Shown in pieces: positions 1 to 13,850 of a stretch of 64,000 nucleotides of DNA. Within the stretch, counting starts at the first letter, position 1. Each line of letters opens with the position of its first letter. Below the pieces are notes generated by a model. That model had not been told where the DNA came from, did no database searches, and saw only the letters and a list, made by a program, of their open reading frames with translations. Source of the stretch: Neocallimastix lanati (nom. inval.). Lineage: Eukaryota; Neocallimastigomycota; Neocallimastigomycetes; Neocallimastigales; Neocallimastigaceae. A program made the translations under genes and the position numbers. Where the stretch lies: positions 522,501-586,500 of the forward strand of contig JACVTC010000094.1 of assembly GCA_016946835.1 (NCBI GenBank), read 5' to 3'.

Positions 1-739
1 TTATAAGAGAGAAAAAAAATATATATATTTATATATAATAATATATAGTTTTATTATATTGTAAATAATAATAATTATTAGTAAAACTAACTATAATAAT
101 AAAAAAAAAAAAAAAAAAAAAAATTAAAATTAAAATAGAATATATATATATATATATATGAATTTATTATTAATTTTTTTTTTTTTTTTACTAATTTACT
201 TTAATAATTAAAGAAAAGAAAGAAAAAAAAAAAAAAAAAAAAAAAAAAGTAGAGATAAATTATGTATATACTTTATGAATAGATATATATATATTATTAT
301 TATTATTATTATTATAAAAACTATTTCTATTCCTATTATAATAATAAATATTATTAATACTATTATTGAATCATTATTAAAATATATATATATATATATA
401 TTATTTTTATTTATTTATTTTTTATTTTTTTATTTTTTATTTTTTTTTTGTTTTTAAATTTTTTATTTTTGTCTTTTATTTTTAGGTTAATATTATAATT
501 TTTTTTTTTAATTATTATTTTATCTTTAATTTTACTTTGCCTTTTGATTTGTTTGATTATTATTATTATGATTATAATTATTATTTTATTATTAATTTTT
601 CCTATATTATTTTTATATTTATACAATTTAGGATAAAATAATATTACTGTTATTATTGTATCATAATTTTTCAAATTTATATTTATATTTATAACTAATA
701 TGTTTTTTTTTTTTTTTTTTTTTCTATTGTTATTTATTT
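1..739. other. AT-rich non-coding flank
   Basis: This stretch consists of A/T homopolymers, TA and ATT microsatellites and no convincing reading frame. The short open frames here translate to Ile/Phe/Tyr/Lys low-complexity peptides. It is the 3' flank of the large minus-strand gene that ends at 740. I see no RNA gene. Confidence 0.7.
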
Positions 740-2575
740 TTATAATTGATTTACAATGGGATGCATTTCAAGTTTAGTACTAGAAAGTACATTAATATTA
801 TTTGAAGTACCATTACTATCATGAGATAAAGAAGAATTATTACGTTTATGACTTAAGAATGGTATACGACTATTTTTTGGTTTTAACATTTTAGCATTAG
901 CTATTGTTTCCTCTGTACCATTAATAATATTAGCATTTCTTATTTGATTTCTAGCGGCTTCTTCCGTTATAAAACCTTCATCGCCCTTAATACCATGATG
1001 AGTTAATGGATGATACGTACTTACAGGTAAATTACTAATAGAATTCTTTTTAAAATGACCAAATCTTTTATGAGATTTTTGAGGTTTAACGATGGTAGAA
1101 TTTTGATTTTGATTTTGATTTTGATTCATTAGGTTACCATTACCATTACCATTACCTCCATTATTTGAATTTATTGGCATATTCAATGTCATTGTATTTA
1201 TATTTGTTGGAGATAAATAATTTAATTCAGGTCCTCGACTATCCATGGATGAATTTAAAAATATATTATTACGATTTAAGGATGATAAATAATTTGGATT
1301 AGGACTAGAAGTAAGACTTTGATTTTGATTAGGATTTTGATGGAGAGGATATTTCATATAATTATTATTATTATTATTATTATTAGTAAGGTTTCTCTGC
1401 TTCATCATTGGAATTGAAGAAGAATTATAGTATAAATTTGCCATTTCATCACTAGGATAAGGAACTCTTTCACCAAAACGATTTCTAAATTCCATATTTT
1501 CTATGGTGCCATTGTTGGCATTGGAATTAGAATGGATCATTGGACGTACAGGTGGAATTCTTTGAGAAATATAAGAACTACCAACGACAGGTGAATATCT
1601 CTGACCACCTACAGGTGGAAGTCGATGAACCTGACTATATATTTCATTATCTTTAGAAATTAAATTGAAGGTATAGGAAGAAGCAGTAGAAATAGATGAA
1701 AGAGAATTACTTCTCTTTAATTTTGGGAAAAGTTGTTCTGAAGTATCTAATCCAAAGGTTAAACGACGAGTATCTACGATAACGTCAGAACCTTTACTAT
1801 CCAAAGTAGAAACAAGGGATTTACGATCTTCTTCATCCCAATTACTATGATGTCCATTATTCTTAATACTACGAATACTACGAATGCTACGAGAGGAAGA
1901 TTCAATAGAAGATAAACTATTACTTCTTATACGTGTATGAAGTCCAATGCCATTGCTATTACCATTACCATAGGCACGATGACGACCTCTACCTTGATCA
2001 GGATTAGAACCAGAACCATGTAAATGTTTTTGATTATAACGAAGAGATAGCGTACGTGGTGGTTGACGATGATCTTCTTCATCCGATTCATCATTTTCTT
2101 CTTCTCCTTCTTTTTCTTCTTCATCATCATCATCAAATGAAATATTAAAAATTTCATTTTGAATAGTCTTAGTATTTGGAATTTGAAGGGTAGATTCGTT
2201 TAATGGATTTGATTGATAATTTGCTTGATGAAGGGTTGGTGTCACCATATTCTCATCCTCTATTTCCTTTTTGGATTTTGGAGTACGAGTAATCGTATCT
2301 TGATGAATTTCCTCTTCATCTAAAGAATTTGTTGGATAGTCAGATATATCAGTTCCTTCAAAAGAAGTAGAATAATTACTAGTAATACTGAGAGCATCAA
2401 TTTCCTTTGGTGTTAATGCAATACCAGACTCTTGTGTCAAATAATCATTTAGATGGTATACATGCTTATCATTACCATTATCACTATCATTACCTTTGTC
2501 ATTTTCATTTCCATTGTTATATCTTAATATTGGAGTAGAGGAAGTGATATCAATTCTTGGTGTGGTGACGGGAGA

Positions 2576-2645
<70 letters not shown>

Positions 2646-2650
2646 GTATT

Positions 2651-2715
<65 letters not shown>

Positions 2716-5330
2716 GATTAGTATTAATATTATTATTATGATTAATATTATTATTATTATTATTATTATTGGATATATTTTTATTCAAAGCTGATACTAC
2801 AGAGGTAGGTTTAACCACAACAATATTTCTACCATTCATCATATTAATACGATCACCTAAACTATCATTTCTTTTACGAGAAGAAATTCTTGCCCCAGAA
2901 AATGTATTGTCTTTTACATTGAATTTATCAGAATTATTAGTGGATTCTTGACGACGGAATAAATGAGAATTGGCAGCGGATGTAGTATTTACCTTTTGAC
3001 TCATGCTTTCAATGGTTTTATCCATATCCACTTTAGAATCAAATCTTGGTGGATCAATTAATTCATTTTCATCTACATTCTCATCTTCATCTTCATCTTC
3101 CTCTTGTTTTTGTTGATTTTGTTTTGATACTGATACTGATGCTGATGTTGATGTTAATGTTGATTTTTGTTCTTTAGTATGAGGCGTCATTTCTTCTGAA
3201 TCATGTTCATAAGAACTAGACTCGTCCATAGAAACTTCATCTCTTATTTTTTGAATCTGTTGAGAAAGAATATTGAAATTATTATCAATAATTTTCTTTC
3301 TCTCTACACTACTCTTATTTTTAAGATGATGACTACCACCATCAAGATTTGGACTTAATAAGTTATCCGTACTTGTATTAATCGATATACTTGAAAGATT
3401 ACTTTTTGATAGAATATCTTGATTGGTCATATTCATAATAGCATAGGAGGAGTTCGGAAGAATTCTTGGTACATTGAGCGTATCATCGTCAACTTGTTGA
3501 ATAGTTGAAAGTGAAATATTCAAGCTCTCCTCACCATAATAACTACAATTAGCAAAGGGTGGTATATTAGCACTAGATTCTTCCTCCTCCTCTTCTTCTT
3601 CTTCTTCTTCTTTCTCTTCTTCCTTTTCTTCCTTGCCATCATTAATTTTTTCAGTAAGGATATTTGGAGTATGAGCAAGAATTGTAGTATCAAGTTCAAG
3701 ATTACTACTACTACTTCTACTTCTACTATTTTCTTCTTCAATATTTTCTATTCCTTTCATTGAAATCGATTCAGAAAGAGAAGCGGAGGCATTCATGATT
3801 TCAGAATTACTATTATCCTTCTTATCATTCCTTGAATTTGATTTTGTGGTATTGGTTTCATTATTAGCTTCTTCCTTTAATCCAGTGGTACCTTCTGTGA
3901 TAGAATCATTATTTGGTTCAGAAATACATTGATCTAATTTGGATTTTCCTTTACCTTGAATCGAATTCTTCTTAATATATCTTAAATATTTTTCCTTCCA
4001 TAACTTTTTATCCTTTTTGTCAGAATGACCAAAGGAGGAAGATTCATCCGAAAAGTAATTATCAGTAGATTCTTCCATGATACTTGAATTAATTATATTA
4101 TCCATTTCAGATTCATCATGACTTATCATGAATTTATCTTGACTCATCTTATCATTTGCTCTTGGACTCAACGATGATGATGCTAACGTTGGAGTTACTA
4201 AGGACATGGAAAGGTAAGCAGGAGGAGATTCGATATTAACATTAGGACTATCACTATTACTATTAAAGTTACTTTTTGGACTTAAATGAGTATCTCTTAA
4301 TGGCGATTTTAAATTTATTGGTAATTTTGGACTGGATTGTATACTACCTGTAACCTCCCTTAAAAATGATCTTGGACTGGAGTTTGCACTACCAGGAACA
4401 TCTCTTAAAGGTGTTCTTGGACTGGAGTGGGCACTACCAGGAGCATCTCTTAAAGGTGTTCTTGGACTGGAGTGGGCACTACCAGGAGCATCTCTTAAAG
4501 GTGTTCTTGGACTGGAGTTTGCACTACTAGGAACATCTCTTAAAGGTGTTCTTGGACTGGAGTGGGCACTACCAGGAGCATCTCTTAAAGGTGTTCTTGG
4601 ACTGGAGTGGGCACTACCAGGAGCATCTCTTAAAGGTGTTCTTGGACTGGAGTGGGCACTACCAGGAGTATCTCTTAAAGGTGATTTTGGATTTATTATT
4701 GGTAATCTTGGACTGGTGTAGGCACTACCTGGAGTATCCTTTGGAGGTGGTGGACTTACTATAGGACTTACCATGGAAGAAACATCACTGACAATAGTAG
4801 TAGTAGTCGTACCATCTAAAGTATCTGTAGATTGTTCAGATTTCATACTGCTATTACTTTCATTTCTAGCTCTCTTCTTATTCTTCAAAGAAAGAGAAAT
4901 TTTATTTAACTCCTTTTGAATTAAATCGATCTCTCTTGGACTATCGATTTGACCAGAGCTGGAATAAGGTGAACCCATGGTGTGTGAAAAGTCATTCTCT
5001 ATCTCATTAACTTTAAAAAGTCTAGCGCTCAAGGGAACAGGCGTAGAAGTGGGAGAAATAACCTTAACAGGTTTCATTTCCTTAGTATGAAGAAATTGTT
5101 GATGAGTTTTCAAGGAAAGAGAGGTTCTTCTCGGTGCATATTTCATCGTTGGAGTATTTTCCTCATGAATGACATTGGAACCACTTTGATTTTTATTCAT
5201 TCTAAGATAATCCTCTGGGATACCTTCATGATTAGAAACTACTTTTTGAATATTATTATTTAATTTAGTTAATTCTATATTACCATTAGATTTAGCATCC
5301 GTATTACCATTAATATTATCATTATTATTA

Positions 5331-5389
<59 letters not shown>

Positions 5390-8056
5390 ATCAATATTGG
5401 TATTATCATTAGCTTTTGCGTTAGTATTAGCATTAGTATTCACAATTATAGTAGCAGTAGTATCAGTATTAATATTAGTATTAGTAATTGTATTTATATT
5501 AACATTAGAATTAGATTTTGGGTTATTTATTCGGCCATAAGCATAACCATTAATAAGCTTTGGTTTTGAGGTGGGTTGAGAGGTACTACGAATATGTTTA
5601 CCCTTTAAGCTTACATTTCGACTGAGAGAAAGCTTTCTATAGAAAGATTTTGTGACAGCTTCATCATTATCTTTTTCATCTAAATCTTCCTTAAAATGAC
5701 CATTCTTTTTTGAATCATAAACCGATTTGTAACGAGAATGATTTTCGACAATTTCAGCATCTCTTAAACGAGCTTTAGCTTTTGCTGGTCGACGGAAAAC
5801 ATCTTCTTCTTTTTCTTTTTCTTCTTTTCCTTCCACTTCTCCTTCTCTTCTTTCTTCTTCTTGACGTCGATGAATTGAACGACCTCTTGAATTATTCGAG
5901 AAAGGAGATTGAGGATCTTGTCGACGACTAAGTTGTCTACCGCGTTCTTCTTCTTCTTCTTCTTCTTTACCTTCTTTACCTTCTTCACCTTCTTCACCTT
6001 CTTCACCTTTTCCTTTTACACCTTTTAGTACTTCGGGAGCATTGGCATTTCCTTCCCATTCTCCATTCTCTGGACCTTTATCTGTAATGTAAGAATCAAC
6101 ACTAGTAGAGCGCCCTATGAAAGAGGATCGACTACGAAGATTTGGAGTTAATATTTTATCTACGACAAAGGAACCATTGGCACCACGAGAACTACGAATA
6201 TCCGAGATATCATTACTGGAATCAATTATTAAAATTTCGGTAGAACCGGAGTAACTGCTATTCATAAGGGCACTATTGACACGATTTGATTCAACACTTT
6301 CCGTCTTGAATGGTTCTTCAAAACCATCTTCTAAACTTGTTATGGAATTGCTATTGTTATGACCTTTATAGAAACGAGAATCATCATTAGAAATACTTCT
6401 GTTCTTACGTGGAAGTTCATTTCTTCCGTTAGCCTCATTTTCCACGGCTTCCTTCTCTTCTTTTTTTCCCATTGAAGAATAATTAGCCATAGTAGCCCTG
6501 GAAGCACTTACACTTCTTGATCCATATAAAAAGGGAGAAGAAGATTTATTCTTGGAATATTCCGAGGTAGGTTTTCCTTTCTTTAATAAAGAAATACGTT
6601 TAACTCTAATAACACGACCACTTCCATTTCTTTTTATGACTTCCTCTGTTTGTGATTCGCTTACAGCAGAATTAGTAATATATTCTAAGGAAGGTGAAGT
6701 TTCCTTCATTCTTGAACCTTCTTCCGTTAGAGATTTACTTCTTTTATGATTAATATTATAAAAGATGTTCTTTTCATTAGTATTGCAATTGTTATTTCCT
6801 TCATTACTAGCACTACCACCATTACGATCCAATGATGTATAGGACTTCAAAAAGCTTGGACGACGACCATTTTGAACTGGTTTTGGTATATAAGATGTTC
6901 TACGACCAGGAGAATTGCTGATTTTTGAAGGGGAAGCGAAGGGTGAACTGGCACTAGCACTAGCGCTAGTACTAGTACTAGATCCTGGTGTTCTAGATAA
7001 TGAAGAATATGAACGTGAAATAGCAGAAGAGGAAGAAGGAGAATTAACATTAATATTTTTAGTAGAGGAAGAACTGAAGGTTGGAGTTTTCATTACAGGG
7101 GAAGGTGTTTTTGAACGACTGGGACTACCTGTATTACTATAAATAGAGGAGGAGATACCCTCTGACCTAACTGGATATTGCGAAGAATTAAGATTAGTAT
7201 TTGGAGAATTAGGACTTGGCGAATTTTTACCATATTTTGATACTATAGTAGGGGATCTAATAGAATTGTTTATGGAGTAAGGAATTTTACTGTTATAAAA
7301 AAAGTTATTATTTAATTTACCAGGGGATGAGGAAATATAATTATTAGGCGTGGGGAGGGATGAGGAATAAATGTCCAAGTCATCGAGATCTGATTGAGAA
7401 TTATTATTAAGGTAACCATTAAATACTGGTTGACTTGATGATGCTAAATTGACAAATTCCTGGAGAGGACTTTGCTTCGTCGTATTATTACCACTACTAC
7501 TACGTTTAAAAGCAGTACTATTTTTTGGTTTTGAACTTATGCTTTCAGAGGATTTAAAATGATAAAGATGTTTTTTTGTTGAAGGGACTCTATGTTCAAG
7601 TGTTTTTGAAGATGAGGTACGATAAAATTCGCCATTCGTATTATATGTCATAGGCGAAAGACTTCTAGAACGACGATTAGGATTTTGAGATGCCTTTATA
7701 ACAGGACGACCACCACTATAAACCTTTAATTTGGTCATATTTTTCTTGTGAATAGGTAAAACACTTTGTTTTAAATTATTACTTTCAGAAATAATATTAT
7801 ATACTTGATTTTGATCCATTACAGCGATTTCACTTTGTCCAGCAAAGCCATCATTTATATAAGGATAACTACTATTACTATTCATAGCACTATCCATACG
7901 AGGTAGCATATCTTCTTCCTCATCCTCCACCATCATATAATCAGTTCTTTTTGGGGAACCAGGATAATAACTATTATTGGGAACATTATTTTTATTGACA
8001 TTGAATATTAAATGTAATTCACCTTTTTCTTGTTTCTTATCATTATATATTTTCAT
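740..8056 (-). CDS. Large low-complexity Ser/Asn/Pro-rich protein, function unknown
   Basis: A single uninterrupted frame encodes 2438 residues, starting MKIYNDKKQ at 8056 and ending at TAA 740-742. I recognise no globular enzymatic domain. The protein looks disordered: Ser/Pro-rich segments throughout, acidic patches (EEEDM near residue 48, long Glu runs near 700 and 1470), poly-Asn near residues 890-912 and 1762-1827, and about eight tandem copies of a 15-residue TPLRDAPGSAHSSPR-type unit (roughly residues 1105-1250, 45-bp DNA period at 4370-4740). Several [S/T]-x-I-P tetrapeptides occur in basic, Ser-rich contexts (SKIP near 259, SYIP near 389, SSIP near 2217, SRIP near 2399), which resemble EB1-binding SxIP motifs; that link is inference. 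No intron, signal peptide or membrane segment is visible. The non-repeat composition, much richer in G and C than its flanks, supports real coding. Function is unknown. Confidence 0.85.
2575..2770 (-). repeat. (ATT)n / poly-Asn coding microsatellite
   Basis: About 65 nearly uninterrupted ATT triplets on the plus strand read as AAT codons on the gene strand, giving a poly-Asn tract broken by a few Thr, His and Ile residues. A second shorter tract lies at about 5320-5390. The antisense poly-Leu frame is an artefact of the repeat. Confidence 0.9.
4370..4740 (-). repeat. 45-bp coding minisatellite (15-residue repeat)
   Basis: About eight direct copies of a 45-bp unit lie inside the large gene. 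On the plus strand each copy carries a core like CTTGGACTGGAGTGGGCACT followed by ACCAGGAGCATCTCTTAAAG. Copies differ by few bases (GAGTGGGCACT versus GAGTTTGCACT, for example), and the period is a multiple of three, so the frame is kept. It encodes an SPRTPLRDAPGSAHS-like unit with possible SP and TP phosphorylation sites. Confidence 0.9.
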
Positions 8057-8399
8057 CTTTAAGCTTCTTTGTTCTAAATTAATTTATTATCATTTAATAA
8101 AGCATAAGAACAAAAAAATAAATATAAAAAAAAAAATTTTTTATTAATAAAATAATTTATATTAATTTCAATATTTAATATTTATATGATAATTATTATA
8201 TCATTAATATGAATTAGAATTATTATTTTATAATTATTATTCTATTTTCTTTTTTTTTGCTATAATAATTACTGTTTTTTTTTTTTTTTTTTTTTTTTTT
8301 CGGTTACAATATTTTATTAATTATTATTATTATTATTATTTTATTTTATCATCATTTTTAATTATTATTATTATTATTACTATTTTATTATTATTATTA

Positions 8400-8935
8400 T
8401 TATAACTATTGTATTTTATTATTATTATTATAACTATTGCATTTTATTATTACTACTATTGTATTTTATTATTATTATTATAACTTTTGTATTTTATTAT
8501 TACCACTATTGTATTTTATTATTATTATAACTTTTGTATTTTATTATTACCACTATTGTATTTTATTATTATTATTATAACTATTGCATTTTATTATTAC
8601 TACTATTGTATTTTATTATTATTATTATAACTTTTGTATTTTATTATTACTACTATTGTATTTTATTATTATTATAACTTTTGTATTTTATTATTACCAC
8701 TATTGTATTTTATTATTATTATTATAACTTTTGATTTTATTATTACCACTATTGTATTTTATTATTATTATTATTATTATAACTTTTGTATTTTATTATT
8801 ACCACTATTGTATTTTATTATTATTATAACTTTTGTATTTTATTATTACCACACTATTGTATTTTATTATTATTATTATTATAACTATTGTATTTTATTA
8901 TTATTTTTGAAATTATTCCATTTATTGGTCCTATT
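8400..8935. repeat. AT-rich minisatellite between two minus-strand genes
   Basis: Tandem repeats of a roughly 50-55-bp unit made of two similar halves: TATTGTATTTTATTATTATT, then ATAACTTTTGTATTTTATTA, then TTACCAC. About ten half-unit pairs vary in the number of ATT triplets. It fills most of the 940-bp gap between the C2-domain gene and the large gene. The weak open frames inside it are repeat artefacts. Confidence 0.8.
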
Positions 8936-8953
8936 CTATATAAAATAAAAAAG

Positions 8954-8985
<32 letters not shown>

Positions 8986-8995
8986 ATAATAAAAA

Positions 8996-9517
8996 TTAGA
9001 AATAGTTACCTAAATATACAATTTCGTTTAAAAGTAATTCAAATCCCCCAATAAATTCATTATTTTTCCCATTATAAACATTAGCCCTTAAGACACTATT
9101 TTCTGACACCTCAAATTGAAAAACTTCGTTCCATTTTGGATTTTTACTGTACTTTTCTGAAGTTTTTAATTTTTTATTACCAATTTCAAAAACTGCATAT
9201 ACACTTGGTTTAGAAACAATAGATTTAATTTTTATATCATTTCCAGCAACAGCTTTAAATTTTGAATAAAAAATAAATAATTAGATATATAATTAATAAA
9301 AATTTATAAAACAAATTTTAAATAGGTTTTAATTTTTCAATTCAATTATTAATAAAAATAAAATAAAAAATATATATTTATATTATATATATTTATGTTT
9401 TTTATTTCAACGCTACTGATAAAAAACAAATTTATATATTATTCATTATTATCGTTATTCTTATTTACCTGTAATATCTATTGTCCCTATTGTTTCTCCC
9501 ATAGGTTCTATTGACAT
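8996..9517 (-). CDS. Small C2-domain protein (two exons)
   Basis: Exon 1 is 9517-9469, starting ATG in context AAAATGTCAATAG. The intron is 9468-9253 (216 nt, GTAAAT...TTTAAAG). Exon 2 is 9252-8996, ending TAA. Splicing gives a 101-residue protein, MSIEPMGETIGTIDITAVAG onward. It has C2-domain hallmarks: an N-terminal IGTIDITAVAG strand, PSVYAVFEIGNKKLKT, and NPKWNEVFQFEVSENSVL followed by LRANVYN and IGGFELLL. C2 domains usually bind membranes or proteins. The loop-1 position that is normally SDPY is KPSVY, so Ca2+-binding Asp residues appear to be missing and a Ca2+-independent type is likely. The last C2 strand is absent; a further intron starting at GTAACT just before the stop is possible, so the C-terminus is less certain than the rest. 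Confidence 0.75.
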
Positions 9518-12499
9518 TTTATTGATAGTATGATATTATTTATTTACTTTTTTTATTAGTTTTAAATATATAGATTGAAAAAAAAAAAAATTTTTTTTTG
9601 ATAGGTTTTTAGGGTTTTTTTTTATAGTTATTAAATGTTTGTTTTACTTTTAATATATTGTGGTATTAATTAAAACTTATTTTTTATATATATATATAGC
9701 AAAACTTGAATTTGGTATATTTTTTTTTTTATCTTTAAAGGTAATTATTTAATAAATTATTTGATCTTGTATTTAAATTTACTTATTATTGAATACTTAT
9801 ATTTATAGTTTATTTAAATTTATAAAACAAAAATAAAAAAAAAGTATGATACTCTATATTCTAATATTAAATAAAAAAAAAAAAAAAAAAAAAAGAATAC
9901 TTTTTTTTTTTTAAACTATATAATTTTTATAATGATACTTTATATTACTTATTATCTAGTAATACTACTTTTATTTTATAACAATATTTATAACGAAAGG
10001 CAAAATAAAAAAAAAAAAAGTTTATAAAATAAAAAAAAATTAATAAACTCTTTTTTAATTTTTATTTTAATAGTAGAGATTAATATAAAAAAAGAAACCT
10101 CTATATAGGAATTCTAATATTTTGATAATTTTATTTATTTTTTGAAATATAAAGTTTTTTTTTTTTTTTATGAAATAATATTTTTTTTAATTAATTGTCA
10201 ATTTTTTTTTAAAAAATAAATATAAATATATATATATTTTTAAATATCTTCATTTTTTCTAAAAAAAAAAAAAGAAAAAAATAAATATAAACACTTTATT
10301 TTATATATAATTATTAACTCTTCTTACTAATAACAATTAATATTTCAAATTTAAAATATAAAAAAAAATGAATAAAAAGTATAAATATAAGATGAGAAGA
10401 AGAAGAGTTAAATTATTTATTTACTTTTATTTGAATAATTTTATAAAACAATATACTTTTTATATAAAAATAATGTCTATTTTTTACTTTAAACAAAAAA
10501 ATAATATAGTTGTTTTTAATAAAATATATATATTATTACTTTCTTTTTATTTTGTTTTTAATAAAATTATTTGGTTTAGTATTAAAAGTATGATTTATTT
10601 TTGTATATTTTGTTACTATTTTTTTTTTATTTTATTTTATTCTGTTTGTAATTTGTATTATTAATACATTTTGTATAATTATACTATATTGTTTTTTTTT
10701 TAATACTATCTTGATAAATTATGATTTATAATAATAAATTTTTACTTTTTTTTTTTTTTTTTTTTATTAAGTTTGTATTTATAAAAAAAAAAAAAAAAAA
10801 AAAAAAATAGATTATTTGTTTTCTATTTTCTATTTGATGGTATTGAATAATTATTGATTACGTGATTAGGTGAAATTTATATATTTATTTTTTTTTATTA
10901 GTTTTCCCTATTATGTTATATTTTATTACTATTATTATTATTATTATTTAAATTTTTAAATTTTATTTTTTATTTTTTTTTTATCCTTTTTTTTTTTTTT
11001 ACTTATTTTACTTCTTCCAAATAATTTTCATTTTGATTTGTAATTAAGATTTAAAAAAATAAAAAAACAAAAAATAAAAAATAAAAAACAAAATTTTTTT
11101 TTTGGAATAAAAATAAAAAGTCAAATAAATAAAGAAAAGGTTGAAATCAATCAATCCATAAATAAATAAATATATAAATAAATAATAAATAAATAAATAA
11201 ATAAATAAATGATGAATCATATAATAATAGAGTAAAATAATAAAAAAATATATATAAATATATATATATATATATATGATAGAGGATAGAATAGAAAAAT
11301 AATAAATATATTAATAAATCAAATCAATTCAACTAAGAAAATGGAAAATTCAAAGAAATATACTATACAATATATGATATCATATAGTATAATATAATAT
11401 AATATATAATTAATTTAAAAAAAATAGCTAAGGATTATTTTTTTATAAATGAAATTACATTTTTATTATAAATAAAGTTTATTATTTGTAATTATCAAAT
11501 AAGAAATATTCAATATTAAATATTATTATTATTTATTTATTTATTATTTATTATTTATTAATAAATACTCTTTTTATTATTTATTATTTATTATTACTGT
11601 TCATTATTATTTATAATGATTATTATAATTATTACTATTACTATTTATTATTTATTCTATTATTCCATTATTCAATTATTTATTTATTTATTATTCCAAT
11701 TTTTTTTTTTTGGAATTTTAGTAGTATAAATTAAAAAAAAAAAAAAAAAAAAGAACAAATCATTCCAATTAAATGTTTATTAATTAAGTTTTATTATCAA
11801 ATAAAGTTTTTAAACTTTAAATAGATTAAAAATACTTTTTAATTCTATTATGTATATTAATAGTGTAAATGAATAAATAATCTAAACATGTATCAATATA
11901 ATAGAATATATAGCAATATATTGAATAATTTTTTAATTAATTATTTTTAATTTTTTTTTTTTTTGATTTTTTTGACTTTTTGATGGTTGTTACTAACAAT
12001 AATAATAATAAATAATAATAATTAATAATAATAATAATAATTAATAATAAATAATAATAATAATAATAAATAATAAATAATAATAATAAATAATAATGAG
12101 TGACAACAACAAGAATAGGAGTAGAATTCTTTACATCTATCAATCTTATGATATATAACTATTATAACTAACTAACTCTTATATCTTTCTAATAGTTTAT
12201 GCTATAACTTTTAAAATGAACTTTTTTTATTATATATCTATCTTATAAATATATTATAATTATTACAATTAATAGTTAACACATATAAGGTTTCCTGATT
12301 ATTCCTTCACTATCAAATAAAAAATACATCTATGCTTATTCATTTTTAATTCTTTTTTTTTTTTTTTTTTTTATTCTTGACATATAAAACTTTAAAAAGG
12401 AATAGTAATAAATAATTGAATAATAAATAATAGATAATGGAATTATAAATAATGGAATTATAAATAATGGAATAATGGAAATTCTAACATAAGAGAAGA

Positions 12500-12621
12500 C
12501 AGTAATAATAATAATAATAATAATATAGATAATAATAATAATAATAATAATAATAATATAGATAATAATAATAATAATAATAATAATATAGATAATAATA
12601 ATAATAATAATAATAATATAG

Positions 12622-12681
<60 letters not shown>

Positions 12682-12690
12682 TAGATAATA
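12500..12690. repeat. (ATA)n microsatellite with 30-bp higher-order period
   Basis: AAT triplets are interrupted at regular 30-bp intervals by TATAGATA, giving four to five higher-order units before a pure ATA run. Confidence 0.85.
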
Positions 12691-12839
12691 AAATTGATGA
12701 TTATAATTTAATTATTCAAAATTTTATAATCATTAAACTTTTTATTCAAATGATTTATAGGCAATGTTTATAGAGTTAAAATAAGGATAAAATAAAATAA
12801 AATAAATATTAAAGTAATATAAAAGAGTAAAGTATTAAT

Positions 12840-13165
12840 AAAAATAAAATAAAATAAAAAGTAGAATATTAAATAAGAAAGTACAGATTTAATAAAATAA
12901 AATAAAATAAAATAAATATATATAAATATTTTTTAGGTAGATGATTTTTCTTTTTTTTTTAACCATTAACAACTTTTAAATAAAAAATTGGTTGATATAG
13001 AAGAAAAAAAAAGTTAATAATAATAATAATAAGTAATAAATTTATAGATAAAAAAAAATTATAATATTAAAGTGATAATACTATATAATTATTGCAACGG
13101 AGTTAATAATTTGGATTTTATGGTATTTTATAATTAGGTAGGTTAACTTTATTACTGTTAAAAAA
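12840..13165. repeat. Dispersed non-coding module, copy 1
   Basis: The order is: a GTAGAATATTAAATAAG block, AAGTACAGATT, an AAAAT run, then TTGGATTTTAT and TAGGTTAACTTTATTA blocks. Closely similar blocks recur at 19110-19520 and 20680-20880. The similarity in the less simple parts (AATAATTTGGATTTTAT and GTAGGTTAACTTTATTA) is too specific for composition alone. No coding capacity is visible. Confidence 0.55.
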
Positions 13166-13539
13166 GTGCTTAAAAATTATGTTTATTATATTTATTTAAT
13201 ACATGGCTGCATTATATATAATTTTATTATTCTTATCAAACCTTTTTCTTTCTTTCTTTCTTTCCTTTTTTTTTTTTTTTTTTTTTTTTATATATTAATT
13301 ATTTTTCATATTTCTTTTTTTGTTATTTTTTAATATTTCCATTTATGAAATATTAAAATAACTTTTTTAAACTTTAAATATTATAAAATATGTCAAAGTA
13401 TTTTTTGTGAAACTTTTAATATAAAATTATAATTGATAGAGTTTGAAAATTACATTTTATATAAACTAATTATAATATATAAACAATACACTCTTATTAT
13501 AAAGAAGGAACTTTAAAAAATAGAAAAAATATATATTAT

Positions 13540-13850
13540 ATTATATATTTATTATATTATATATATTATATATCTATTATATTATATATCTATTATATAT
13601 TTATAATATATTTATTATATTTCTACATGTATTAATTATTTATTAATTATTTACTTAATATTTTATTATTTTATATTTCTATACTTTCTATATTTCTACA
13701 TTTTTTATTTTATATTTCAATATTTTATATTTTATATTTTATATTTTATTATTTTATATTTTATATTTTATTATTTTATATTTTATATTTTATTATTTTA
13801 TAGTATATATTTTATTATTTTATAGTATATATTTCTACATTTCTATATTC
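13540..13850. repeat. Diffuse TATATT/ATTTTATATT tandem repeats
   Basis: Short-period repeats of ATTATATATATC-like and TTTTATATTTTATTA-like units. No coding potential. Confidence 0.6.

Noticed and set aside
2496-2717. Plus-strand poly-Leu frame
   Set aside because: Antisense of the poly-Asn tract in the large minus-strand gene.
4546-4764. Plus-strand frame with repeated FLDWSGHYQEHLL
   Set aside because: Antisense shadow of the 45-bp coding repeat of the large gene.
8634-8948. 104-codon Phe/Ile/Tyr frame
   Set aside because: Translation of an AT-rich minisatellite.
10368-10664. 98-codon frame with ATG
   Set aside because: Composition (Phe, Ile, Tyr, Lys, Asn) equals translated random A/T sequence, with no domain or splice context.
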